A stretch of 16,823 nucleotides of DNA from an uncultured Lachnospiraceae bacterium (GTDB taxonomy: Bacteria; Bacillota; Clostridia; Lachnospirales; Lachnospiraceae). The DNA lies in the NCBI GenBank assembly GCA_948438565.1, contig CAOJLW010000012.1, forward strand, positions 1-16,823, written 5' to 3'. Under the pieces are notes generated by a model. That model did no database searches. It had not been told where the DNA came from and saw nothing but the letters and a program-made list of their open reading frames with translations. The position numbers were made by a program, and so were the translations under genes. Of this stretch, positions 1 through 7,206 are shown piece after piece (position 1 is the first letter of the stretch; each line of letters starts with the position of its first letter).

Positions 1-2
1 GA

Positions 3-26
3 AAAAATCAGGTGGTTGCCCTATGA
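3..26 (+). CDS. Possible 3' end of an upstream gene (partial)
   Basis: Reading from base 3 gives seven codons (KNQVVAL) and then TGA at 24-26. That stop overlaps the ATG at 23-25 in the four-base ATGA arrangement typical of translationally coupled operon genes. This suggests that an upstream gene, plausibly another member of the Ter biosynthetic module, ends here. Too little is visible to assign a family. Frame 1 also stays open to about base 159, but there it only reads the overlapping gene in another phase, so I prefer the ATGA reading. Confidence 0.3.
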   Translation, partial: KNQVVAL

Positions 27-994
27 GAAGCTCTTATCAGGCACAGGACGTCCATTTGCTGCTGAAGGATATTACCGGTTTGATTCAACCACAGCCGACG
101 GAAGAGAGAGAACAGCAGATCCAGGCCGGCCGTCATTACTGCGAGATGCTGCCGATTGAATATGTGCCGACCAAGCAGTATATGGACGTGTATTGGGAGG
201 CGTTGGATCGGTATGCGCAGTCTGTAGCCTTTGCAATAGGAAGGCTGGCAGATAAAATCATAACTGCAAAAGGGCAGGGGATCGTTTTGGTTTCTTTGGC
301 AAGGGCAGGGATTCCAATTGGCATTTTATTAAAGCGCTACATTCGTAAAAAATATCAGGCGGAAATTCCCCATTATGCGATTTCTATTATTCGCGGAAGG
401 GGGATTGACGTCAATGCAATGCGCTATCTGTTGGAACGATACCATCCCGGGCAATTGCTGTTTGTAGATGGATGGGTAGGCAAAGGCGCTATATTGGGAG
501 AATTGCAAAAAGCGACTGCGGCATATTCCGGCGTATCGGCAGAGCTGGCGGTGGCGGCGGATCCTGCAAACGTAACTGCGCTTTGCGGGACGCATGAAGA
601 TATTTTGATTCCAAGCTCCTGCTTAAATTGCACGGTTTCCGGCCTGATTAGCAGGACTTTTTTACGGAAAGACATCATTGGCAAAGATGATTTTCACGGA
701 GCCGTTTATTATGGGGATCTGAAAGATGCGGATTTGTCGTATGCATTTATTCAGTCCATTGAAGATTGTTTTGTGTTGTCAAATCCGCCGGAGGAGGGGG
801 TTGCCAAAGGCTTTGGGATGCAGGAAATCCGGGAGCTTGCCAGGAAATTTTCGGTATCTGATATTAATTTTATCAAGCCTGGGATTGGGGAAACGACCCG
901 CGTTTTGCTTCGTCGGGCGCCATGGAAGGTTTTGATAGACGGGGAACATCTATTGGATTCGTCTCTGGCTCATATTGTCAGACTGGCTGAGTAA
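23..994 (+). CDS. StiP-family phosphoribosyltransferase with C-terminal PELOTA-like domain (Ter biosynthetic module)
   Basis: A 323-residue cytoplasmic protein. Residues about 50-170 look like a phosphoribosyltransferase fold: a hydrophobic strand and turn LVSLARAGIPIG (89-100) is followed by LLFVDGWVGKGAI (145-157), the position of the PRPP-binding loop. A conserved family block IPSSCLNCTVSGLISRTF lies at 196-213; its cysteine is why databases often call the family 'cysteine protease StiP'. The C-terminus KPGIGETTRVLLRRAP (285-300) matches the PELOTA-like RNA-binding domain fused to these PRTases. In Ter islands such proteins are proposed to help make a nucleoside-like metabolite, though substrate and reaction are unproven. 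The start is supported by AGGTGG at 10-15 and the ATGA overlap with the preceding frame. No clear plus-strand terminator follows, and the next gene converges on it. Confidence 0.85.
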   Translation: MRSSYQAQDVHLLLKDITGLIQPQPTEEREQQIQAGRHYCEMLPIEYVPTKQYMDVYWEALDRYAQSVAFAIGRLADKIITAKGQGIVLVSLARAGIPIGILLKRYIRKKYQAEIPHYAISIIRGRGIDVNAMRYLLERYHPGQLLFVDGWVGKGAILGELQKATAAYSGVSAELAVAADPANVTALCGTHEDILIPSSCLNCTVSGLISRTFLRKDIIGKDDFHGAVYYGDLKDADLSYAFIQSIEDCFVLSNPPEEGVAKGFGMQEIRELARKFSVSDINFIKPGIGETTRVLLRRAPWKVLIDGEHLLDSSLAHIVRLAE

Positions 995-1056
995 AAAAAT
1001 ATCCCGATCGAATATTACCCGCTTGCACATTATAAAGCCTGTGGGATTATAAAAAA

Positions 1057-1088
1057 AATAGCGGACGCATAGTGCGTAAACCGCTATT
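1057..1088 (-). terminator. Rho-independent terminator of the C-C bond lyase gene
   Basis: AATAGCGG (1057-1064) pairs with CCGCTATT (1081-1088). A second inner stem, ACGCA/TGCGT (1065-1069 with 1073-1077), closes a three-base loop, with a three-base bulge between the stems. Read on the minus strand the hairpin runs into eight T residues (complement of 1051-1058). The lyase stop codon (1084-1086) lies inside the stem. There is no T run on the plus strand, so it should act on the minus-strand transcript, although the structure could also slow opposing transcription. Confidence 0.75.
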
Positions 1089-2043
1089 GTACGCCGTATG
1101 CTTCCGCTAAATAGAGAGTTTGCCTGGCCCAGTTAGTATGCGTCTTGTATTCGTTCATACGTTGTTTTTGGACGTTGCCGGATACCAAAGAAGCCATATG
1201 ATCCGCAGGGGTTAAGATAGCTTTTGCATCCGCCAGATCTTCCGGGGTTACGGTATAGGCTTTTTGAACGAGAGGAATTTGTTTTGGATGGATCACGGTT
1301 TTTCCGATAAAGCCGGATAGCCGATCCTCTTTCAGTTCCTGCTTGAGTCCGGCGTCCCATCCCTCGCCGTTATAATATTCCCAGACAGGCCCGGATACAA
1401 CATAATCCATGCCAAAGGCTGTGATGATATCGGAAAAGAGATTGGCAACCGGGCGGATGCTGTGGATCGATTCATCATTGTGTCTCCGGAAGCCAAATGC
1501 ATGGCAAAGATCGTTGCCGCCGACCCGGATATTTAGGATCAGGCTTTCGATTTTTTGGAGGCGTTCTTTGAGTCCATATAAGATGGCCGTTCGGTTCCGA
1601 AGGTCAATCATAGAGCGGCTTTCCATAATGGGCATGATATAAAAAGGTTTGGTATAGGTATCGTTAGCTAATAGAACAGTCCGTATGTACTCATCCACGT
1701 TGTTGAGATCCAATTTGGGGATAATAAATCCAAATAAAATTTCCCGCGCTTCTGCAAGCCGGTTTAAAAGGCTTGTCATCTGTGCTGCGTTGCGTACCCG
1801 GATAAAGATTTTAGGCATAAAAAAAGAAGAGGTATGCCGCGCCCGAAAAAGATGCTGCAAGGATTGAATCAAAATCTCTTCAGCCTGGGGAACATACCGA
1901 TCGTTGATCGTATCTTCCAGACATAACGCCAGCGAGTACCCGGCGCCCAGTTGGCCGTTTTGGATGGATGTGGCTATGTTTTGATTGTTGGCCGGGCAGT
2001 ATAAAAGCGCGCCGACGCCGTAATAAAGGACTGCGTTTTTCAT
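1084..2043 (-). CDS. HpcH/HpaI-CitE-like C-C bond lyase (Ter biosynthetic module)
   Basis: A 319-residue TIM-barrel enzyme related to the citrate lyase beta subunit and HpcH/HpaI aldolases. Visible family features, in order: ALCLEDTI (39-46) with the acidic pair of the second strand; KIFIRVR (78-84) with the substrate-binding arginine; FGFIIPKLD (104-112) with the barrel lysine; MPIMES (137-142) with the metal-ligand glutamate; RVGGNDLCHAFGFRR (173-187) with the metal-ligand aspartate; and GFIGKTVIHPKQI (244-256), typical of the C-terminal CitE region. The Ter biosynthetic module contains a dedicated 'C-C bond lyase' of this type, and the neighbouring PRTase supports that subgroup. Its substrate is unknown. 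The gene is inverted relative to the rest of the island. The start has an AGAAAGG site (complement of about 2053-2059) and a promoter just upstream. Confidence 0.88.
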   Translation of the reverse strand: MKNAVLYYGVGALLYCPANNQNIATSIQNGQLGAGYSLALCLEDTINDRYVPQAEEILIQSLQHLFRARHTSSFFMPKIFIRVRNAAQMTSLLNRLAEAREILFGFIIPKLDLNNVDEYIRTVLLANDTYTKPFYIMPIMESRSMIDLRNRTAILYGLKERLQKIESLILNIRVGGNDLCHAFGFRRHNDESIHSIRPVANLFSDIITAFGMDYVVSGPVWEYYNGEGWDAGLKQELKEDRLSGFIGKTVIHPKQIPLVQKAYTVTPEDLADAKAILTPADHMASLVSGNVQKQRMNEYKTHTNWARQTLYLAEAYGVQ

Positions 2044-2082
2044 AGATCGATACCTTTCTCTTTGTAATGTATTTTAAAATTA

Positions 2083-2111
2083 ATCATAGCGTAAATAGTT
2101 CAGGCTTTCAA
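2083..2111 (-). promoter_or_regulatory. Sigma-A-type promoter for the C-C bond lyase
   Basis: On the minus strand, TTGAAA (complement of 2106-2111) is followed after exactly 17 bases by TATGAT (complement of 2083-2088). Both hexamers are one mismatch from consensus at optimal spacing. The predicted start point near 2076 leaves a leader of about 33 bases containing the ribosome binding site. Confidence 0.7.
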
Positions 2112-2127
2112 GTGTTTTTCCGCAATT

Positions 2128-2136
2128 TGTGGATAA
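2128..2136 (-). promoter_or_regulatory. Single DnaA-box-like 9-mer in the divergent intergenic region
   Basis: TGTGGATAA is the exact complement of the strong DnaA box TTATCCACA. It lies between the lyase promoter and the protease start. Only one copy was noticed, so it is not evidence of a replication origin. It could be a DnaA regulatory site or a chance match. In the rest of this 131-base intergenic stretch I see no convincing promoter for the protease gene. Confidence 0.25.
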
Positions 2137-2177
2137 GCGGAGTTTTCCATTGAAATGCGAAGGGAGTTGTTGGTTTG

Positions 2178-3605
2178 ATGGAGACAATGATACGATTTCG
2201 GCATAATGCTATGCATATCCATTCCCTAGCTGCTTTTGGAGGGATTAAAGGTGGAATGAATCAAAACTGTAAGGACGTATATTTTGTCAGGCTCTTGGGC
2301 GTCAACGCTACAATTTTAGAGGATATCAGGCAGATGGACGCTTCCATGGCAGCGCGTATGTCAGGCGGTCAAACGCTGTACCGCCGTATATTAAGTCTGC
2401 CGAAAATCCAGGATCCGGCCATTGCAGCCAATTACGAAAGCTGTTATCAGGCATGGATGTCAGAACAAAAAGAAAAAGCTCTGACAAAGGCATTCAAAAA
2501 CGACGCGCAGTATGCCGGAATGCTGGGCAGAGGATTGCAAAAAGTATTCGGACTTTATGCGGCGGATCGGCCCGTCAGCGCGTCTATGGAAAAAAATTTT
2601 ATCATTAAAATGCTGTATTGGCATGATTTTTTGCTGGCAGACTTGTTTGCCCAATGGAGCAGTCGTATGTCCGTCAAACTCGTGCTGGCCAATATAGTTA
2701 AAAAGCAGGAATATCTGTTTGCTTATCTGCTGACCTTATTGGGTTATGACGTTCTCTTACTACAGACGGAAGCGGATATCTCCGGACAGGAAGAGGCTTG
2801 GGGATTTTCGCAGAAAATCAAATTAGGTGAATTTCAAAAAATAGATCTGCCGCCATTTAGCGCTTCCGATCCAGGCGCCCGCCGTATGCCGACTCCTGCG
2901 GCAGCCAGTCGTCCGGCAAGGCCGATAGTACAGGCGCAGGGAGACGCCGGATCAAAGACGTCTGCGGCTTCGTCCCAAAGGCCTGTGGTAACGATACCGC
3001 CCCGTACGCAGACTGCGCATCCGCGTACCGTGCAGGAAAAGAGCTTTGAGCAATTGGCGCAGCTTGCTCGATCGGTCGTTTTGATTGCTATCCATGACAG
3101 AAACGGAGATGTGGTTGGAACAGGTTCCGGCATTATGATAGGAGCAGGCGGGTACATATTGACCAATAGTCACGTGGCAAGCGGCGGGGCGTTTTATTCG
3201 ATTCGGATCGAAGATGATGAAACGGTCTATTCCACCGATGAGCTGATCAAATATCATTCCGTTTTGGATTTGGCGATTTTAAGGATTGATCGCAGATTAA
3301 AGCCGCTGCCTATCTACCATGGAGAAAAGCCGCTGGCGCGCGGCCAGAAGGTAGTGGCCATCGGCAGTCCGCTCGGTCTGTTTAACTCCGTGTCCGACGG
3401 CATTATTTCCGGATTCCGAAAAATGGACGGTGTGGATATGATCCAATTTACGGCGCCGATTTCCCATGGAAGCTCCGGCGGAGCGGTGTTAAATATGTAT
3501 GGAGAAGTGATTGGGATCAGTACGGCGGGGTTTGATTCGGGACAGAATATCAATCTGGCCGTCGGTTATGCTTGCATCAGTCAGTTTGTGCAGGGTTTTG
3601 TGTGA
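2178..3605 (+). CDS. Cytoplasmic trypsin-like (HtrA-like) serine protease with N-terminal YceG-repeat-like domain
   Basis: A protein of 475 residues. The C-terminal portion (about 297-475) is a chymotrypsin/HtrA-fold protease with a complete triad: His332 in TNSHVA, Asp364 in VLDLAIL and Ser433 in HGSSGGAV, plus the oxyanion-side AIGSPLGLFNSVSDGIISG (394-412). There is no PDZ domain, signal peptide or membrane segment, so it should be cytoplasmic, unlike classical HtrA. Residues about 225-285 form a Pro/Ala/Arg/Thr-rich linker. Residues about 30-200 resemble a unit repeated three times in the next gene's product: YFVRLLGVN, KMLYWHDFLLADL, and a VKLVLANI block ending GYDVLLLQ. The start is ATG 2178, or TTG 2175 three bases upstream, with AGGGAG at 2161-2166. 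Regulated proteolysis in the Ter response is inferred; no target is known. Confidence 0.85.
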   Translation: METMIRFRHNAMHIHSLAAFGGIKGGMNQNCKDVYFVRLLGVNATILEDIRQMDASMAARMSGGQTLYRRILSLPKIQDPAIAANYESCYQAWMSEQKEKALTKAFKNDAQYAGMLGRGLQKVFGLYAADRPVSASMEKNFIIKMLYWHDFLLADLFAQWSSRMSVKLVLANIVKKQEYLFAYLLTLLGYDVLLLQTEADISGQEEAWGFSQKIKLGEFQKIDLPPFSASDPGARRMPTPAAASRPARPIVQAQGDAGSKTSAASSQRPVVTIPPRTQTAHPRTVQEKSFEQLAQLARSVVLIAIHDRNGDVVGTGSGIMIGAGGYILTNSHVASGGAFYSIRIEDDETVYSTDELIKYHSVLDLAILRIDRRLKPLPIYHGEKPLARGQKVVAIGSPLGLFNSVSDGIISGFRKMDGVDMIQFTAPISHGSSGGAVLNMYGEVIGISTAGFDSGQNINLAVGYACISQFVQGFV

Positions 3606-3642
3606 TGGGGCGTCACACAAACCGCCCAGATCCTGCCACAAA
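3585..3642 (+). repeat. Nested inverted repeat spanning the protease stop codon
   Basis: The inner arms TTTGTGTGA (3597-3605) and TCACACAAA (3613-3621) are perfectly complementary over nine bases around a seven-base loop, and the left arm ends in the TGA stop. The outer arms TTTGTGCAGG (3585-3594) and CCTGCCACAAA (3632-3642) pair with one bulged base. Two copies of CACAAACCG (3616-3624 and 3637-3645) sit 21 bases apart. No T run follows, so this is not a standard terminator. It could be an mRNA 3'-end hairpin or an operator upstream of the next promoter. Confidence 0.5.
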
Positions 3643-3677
3643 CCGTTGGAAGTTCTAGGACGCGTGATCCATAACGG

Positions 3678-3706
3678 TTGAAATCCCCCTTTGAATATGA
3701 TAAAAT
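3678..3706 (+). promoter_or_regulatory. Sigma-A promoter with extended -10 for the yceG-telA-terD-terD operon
   Basis: TTGAAA (3678-3683), then 17 bases, then TAAAAT (3701-3706), preceded by a TGN extension (3698-3700). The predicted start point is near 3713, about 42 bases before the ATG. The 149-base gap between the protease and yceG holds this promoter, the nested inverted repeat, and a further AACCGTT/AACGGTT pair (3641-3647 and 3673-3679) that abuts the -35 element. Confidence 0.72.
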
Positions 3707-3754
3707 CTGTTTTGTGGAGAATATTAACAAATACGCCTCAGGAATGGAGAATCA

Positions 3755-6031
3755 ATGTTGGAACAGATAACCATACGTACATTGGATGATTTTTTTATGG
3801 ATCTTATGCACAGGCCAATGAAAGGCGTCTACTTTTACAGGATCAATCTCTACAGCAAACCAATTGAAAGCTTTATTAAGAAATATTATGAAGCGGCTAG
3901 AAGCCACGGAGTGATTATAGAAGGACGTATACCCAATCCCGATGAGAGGAATCTTTCTTATTACGAGGAAATGATGGGGTTGGATTTTCGTATGGATGTC
4001 CGTTTTTTTTCCGACAGCCTTCGTAAATGGCTGCCCCGTATGGACGACTATCAGCGCAGCCAGGTGGCGGAAGCTCTTTATCATACGTTAGAAGCATTAC
4101 AAAAAGCCGGTAAAAATTTAAATATGTTAAAAAATGCCTATATTAAATTTATGTGCTGGCTTTATTATAAATTTGAACGAATTGTCAATCAGCTTGGGGC
4201 AAATGCAATTCCTAAAATATTGTACGAAGGGGAAGTGAGTTCGTATGAACGGATGCTGCTTTCTATTTTGTCCGGCGCCGGGTGCGATATTGTTCTGTTG
4301 CAATATCATGGCGACGCCAACTATCGGAAATTAGATCCGCAGTCGGTCTATTCCCATGAGCTTTTGGTTCAGGACGGGGTGGCCTTTCCCAGCCAGTTTA
4401 ATCTGAAATGGATCCGTCAGGAAATCCAGACGCAGATGGACAAGGAAAGACTGTATGGTCCTAAGCCGCAGTATTGCAATTGTACGAATGCCTGGATAGA
4501 GGGAAAGGGTCTGGCTGATTTTACAGTGGAACCGCAGGACAGGGGCAGCGACCCCAATCTTTTTTATAATTGTTTTTACAGGATCAACGGTGTGGAGGAC
4601 AAAATGTCCTACCTGAACGAATTGTATCAGTTTCAGACGGGACTGCAAAGCGCCGGGCGTAAGTGCGTGGTGGCTAATTGGTCTATACAACCGCCTTCAA
4701 CGGCGGAAATTGCAGAGATCCGCAGGCATTCCTATGAGCGTCAGGATCAGATGTTAATGGATTTGGCGTCCAATATCCGATATACGGCCAATCTGGATTT
4801 GCAGAAATTGATGCGAAAGGCGTTTTTTGATACGATGTTGGAAGAATTCGGGGATTCGGAGGGGAATCTGAATAAACTGACAAATAAAGCGGTATATTTA
4901 TTGTGTTGGCTAAAACGTTACCAATCCCAACTGTTTTCCAATTGGAAATCACCGCAGCAGATTGGATGCTTTATCCATATGGGCGGTTGCAAAAACAGCA
5001 ATGAAGCTATGTTTTTGCGTTTTTTGGCGAGGCTTCCGGTCGATGTGCTGGTATTAAAGCCGGAGCTTTCCGATACGTGTTGTTTAAACAGCGACGTATT
5101 GTATGAGATTCACTATGAGACGTCCCTCAAAGTGGAAAAATTTCCAACGCAGAACGCCCAGATCCAAATGGGGACGGCCGCCTACCATGCGGAACGGGAA
5201 TTAGATACGATTATGTATCAGGATTCCGGGATGTACCGCAACCGGCAGTATAAGCAGGCCAATGCGATTTCTTTACAGACGACGTATGAAGAAATTGCAA
5301 TTTTGTGGAATCAGGAATTAAAATATAGGCCGAATTTCAGTACGACGGACGCCGTTGTCAACATACCGGTGATTTTTGCAAAAGTATCCGGCGTAAAAGA
5401 CGGCCAGACGCAGCCGTATTGGGCGGGCATTAAAGCGTTGGTTACGCCGGACACCTTGATCGTGCCGGCAGCGCCCTATATCCGTCCGGAAAGCGCCAAT
5501 CCTATGAAAGCGCATACGGCTTCATTTTTAAAAAACGCAAAGCTGCAAAGAGCCAAGATCAAAGCCCATGCCAATTATCCCTATGGCTTTTTGCGGGAAG
5601 AGGTGCAGGAGCATATTTTGGATAAGCTTCAGCTTTTGCTCGATCAAAAAACGATAAAAGGCTCTTTTGAAAACGGTACGGAATATACAATCATTGCTGC
5701 CGTACTCAATTTAAATAAAGAGATTACCCGGATGATGCAGAGGTTTGATTTTACAAAAGGCAATCCGAAGTTCATTTTAATCAATACGGCAGAAACGTCC
5801 AATTCGCTGGAAGATGCGATTTTAGCGGCATTTTTAAATTTGGCCGGATTTGACGTTTTGTTCTTTGTACCCACCGGTTATCAGGGTATCGAGAAATATT
5901 ATAACCACAACATCATGGAAGAGCATCAGGCCGGCGAGTATCTCTATGATCTGCGCGTTCCGGATCTGAGCCACGGCTCTTTTGGCGCACGCCCTTCGTG
6001 GCGTGAGAAATTATTTAAGAGAGGTAGATAA
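3755..6031 (+). CDS. yceG: YceG-type component of Ter 'biosynthetic module', three internal repeats
   Basis: A 758-residue soluble protein that I assign to the YceG_bac family (B. subtilis YceG type, not the murein transglycosylase MltG), with TelA and TerD genes directly downstream. Its biochemical role is unknown. I see three diverged repeats. Repeat 1 (about 23-265) has VYFYRINLY, CWLYYKFERI (134-143) and PKILYEGE with GCDIVLLQ (153-183). Repeat 2 (about 268-530) has NCFYRINGV, CWLKRYQSQL (384-393) and IGCFIHMGG with PVDVLVLKP (403-436). Repeat 3 (about 535-758) has PVIFAKVSGV, AAVLNLNKEI (648-657) and PKFILINTAE with GFDVLFFVP (671-706). Each ends in a strand-helix-strand pattern suggestive of a Rossmann-like half. 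The start has AGGAATGGAG at 3740-3749. The next gene starts one base after the stop, implying coupling. No signal peptide or membrane helix is visible. Confidence 0.8.
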   Translation: MLEQITIRTLDDFFMDLMHRPMKGVYFYRINLYSKPIESFIKKYYEAARSHGVIIEGRIPNPDERNLSYYEEMMGLDFRMDVRFFSDSLRKWLPRMDDYQRSQVAEALYHTLEALQKAGKNLNMLKNAYIKFMCWLYYKFERIVNQLGANAIPKILYEGEVSSYERMLLSILSGAGCDIVLLQYHGDANYRKLDPQSVYSHELLVQDGVAFPSQFNLKWIRQEIQTQMDKERLYGPKPQYCNCTNAWIEGKGLADFTVEPQDRGSDPNLFYNCFYRINGVEDKMSYLNELYQFQTGLQSAGRKCVVANWSIQPPSTAEIAEIRRHSYERQDQMLMDLASNIRYTANLDLQKLMRKAFFDTMLEEFGDSEGNLNKLTNKAVYLLCWLKRYQSQLFSNWKSPQQIGCFIHMGGCKNSNEAMFLRFLARLPVDVLVLKPELSDTCCLNSDVLYEIHYETSLKVEKFPTQNAQIQMGTAAYHAERELDTIMYQDSGMYRNRQYKQANAISLQTTYEEIAILWNQELKYRPNFSTTDAVVNIPVIFAKVSGVKDGQTQPYWAGIKALVTPDTLIVPAAPYIRPESANPMKAHTASFLKNAKLQRAKIKAHANYPYGFLREEVQEHILDKLQLLLDQKTIKGSFENGTEYTIIAAVLNLNKEITRMMQRFDFTKGNPKFILINTAETSNSLEDAILAAFLNLAGFDVLFFVPTGYQGIEKYYNHNIMEEHQAGEYLYDLRVPDLSHGSFGARPSWREKLFKRGR

Positions 6032-6032
6032 C

Positions 6033-7175
6033 ATGGGTCTTGATTTTAGCAAACCAACGATGCAGCAGCAGACAATGCCTGTGGCGGCAAAGGCAGAGCC
6101 GGAGGTCGTAGAGAGTTATGATATCGTTGCAGACAGGCAGCAGATGAATGCGGCGCTTACGAATTCCCCGGAAGTGGACGCATTGGCCAGTACAATTGAG
6201 GTATATAATCTGGAAACAATCGTTTCTTTTGGCGCTCATGCGGCGGAAGAAATTTCAAAAGCTTCGGATGTTGTGTTAAACAGCATGGATATGTCCAAGT
6301 TGGACGATACCAGCGAGATGTTAAACATATTGGCCAAGATTATGTCTAAATTTGACATTGATGAGATTAAAGACAATCCCGGCCTGTTTGGAAAGCTGTT
6401 TGGCAATTTGCGCAAACAATTAGATAAAATATTGGCCAAATATCATACGATGGGCGAGGAGGTCGATAAGATCTATGTTCAGTTAAAACAGTATGAATCG
6501 GAGATCAAACAGTCCAACCGGAAATTGGATCAGATGTTCCAGGCCAATGTCAACTACTATCATGAGCTGGTCAAGTACATATTGGCCGGGGAACAAGGAT
6601 GCAGGGAGCTGGAGGCCTATATTGCGCAGAAGCAGGCCGATATGGACGCTTCCGGAGACAACGCCATCCAGTTTGAAATTCAGAGTCTCCAGCAGGCGCT
6701 GATGATGTTAGAGCAGAGGACGCAGGATCTGCGGACAGCTGAGAGCGTCGCTATGCAGTCGATTCCGATGATTAAGACCATGGAGTTTAGCAATATGAAT
6801 CTGGTGCGGAAAATCAATTCTGCATTTATTATCACGCTTCCGGTATTCAAGCAGGCTTTGGCGCAGGCGATTATGTTAAAGCGTCAGAGAATTCAGGCCG
6901 AGGCAATGTCCGCACTGGATGAAAAGACCAATGAAATGCTGATCCGAAACGCGCAAAATACGGTGGAACAGTCGAAGATGACGGCTCGGATGGCTTCCGG
7001 AAGTTCGATTAAAATTGAGACATTGGAAACAACTTGGCGAACCATTGTCAATGGTATTGAAGAGACAAGACAGATTCAGGAAAATGCAAGGCGTCAGCGC
7101 ATTGAGGATCAGGCTAGGCTTGAAAATATCAAAACAGAGTTCAATAAGATGTATCATATACCAAATAAACAGTAA
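6033..7175 (+). CDS. telA: TelA-family toxic anion resistance protein
   Basis: A 380-residue, largely helical cytoplasmic protein of the TelA/KlaA family. Diagnostic stretches are KLFGNLRKQLDKILAKY (121-137), a coiled-coil-prone middle (about 140-235), ITLPVFKQALAQAIMLKRQR (267-286) and DEKTNEMLIRNAQ (296-308). TelA proteins are associated with tellurite and other stress resistance and co-occur with TerD, but their molecular action is not established. The reading frame is open further upstream, to 5982. I chose ATG 6033 because GAGAGGT at 6019-6025 sits at proper spacing, the N-terminus MGLDF fits the family, and the start is one base after the yceG stop. Confidence 0.9.
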   Translation: MGLDFSKPTMQQQTMPVAAKAEPEVVESYDIVADRQQMNAALTNSPEVDALASTIEVYNLETIVSFGAHAAEEISKASDVVLNSMDMSKLDDTSEMLNILAKIMSKFDIDEIKDNPGLFGKLFGNLRKQLDKILAKYHTMGEEVDKIYVQLKQYESEIKQSNRKLDQMFQANVNYYHELVKYILAGEQGCRELEAYIAQKQADMDASGDNAIQFEIQSLQQALMMLEQRTQDLRTAESVAMQSIPMIKTMEFSNMNLVRKINSAFIITLPVFKQALAQAIMLKRQRIQAEAMSALDEKTNEMLIRNAQNTVEQSKMTARMASGSSIKIETLETTWRTIVNGIEETRQIQENARRQRIEDQARLENIKTEFNKMYHIPNKQ

Positions 7176-7206
7176 TAGAGCACAATATCACAGAGGAGGT
7201 GTTTCA

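Noticed and set aside
1..159. Open frame 1 at the left edge as the end of an upstream gene
   Set aside because: It overlaps the PRTase gene by over 130 bases and its later codons read as an Arg/Pro/Asp-rich shadow; the ATGA overlap in frame 3 is a more usual arrangement.
2112..2140. Stress-sigma (SigB-like) promoter for the protease, from GTTTTT and GGATAA
   Set aside because: Spacing is too short, the -10 lacks the GGG core and Clostridia generally lack SigB.
3641..3679. AACCGTT/AACGGTT hairpin as a terminator after the protease gene
   Set aside because: The seven-base stem has a 25-base loop and no T run; at most it is an operator-like pair next to the -35.
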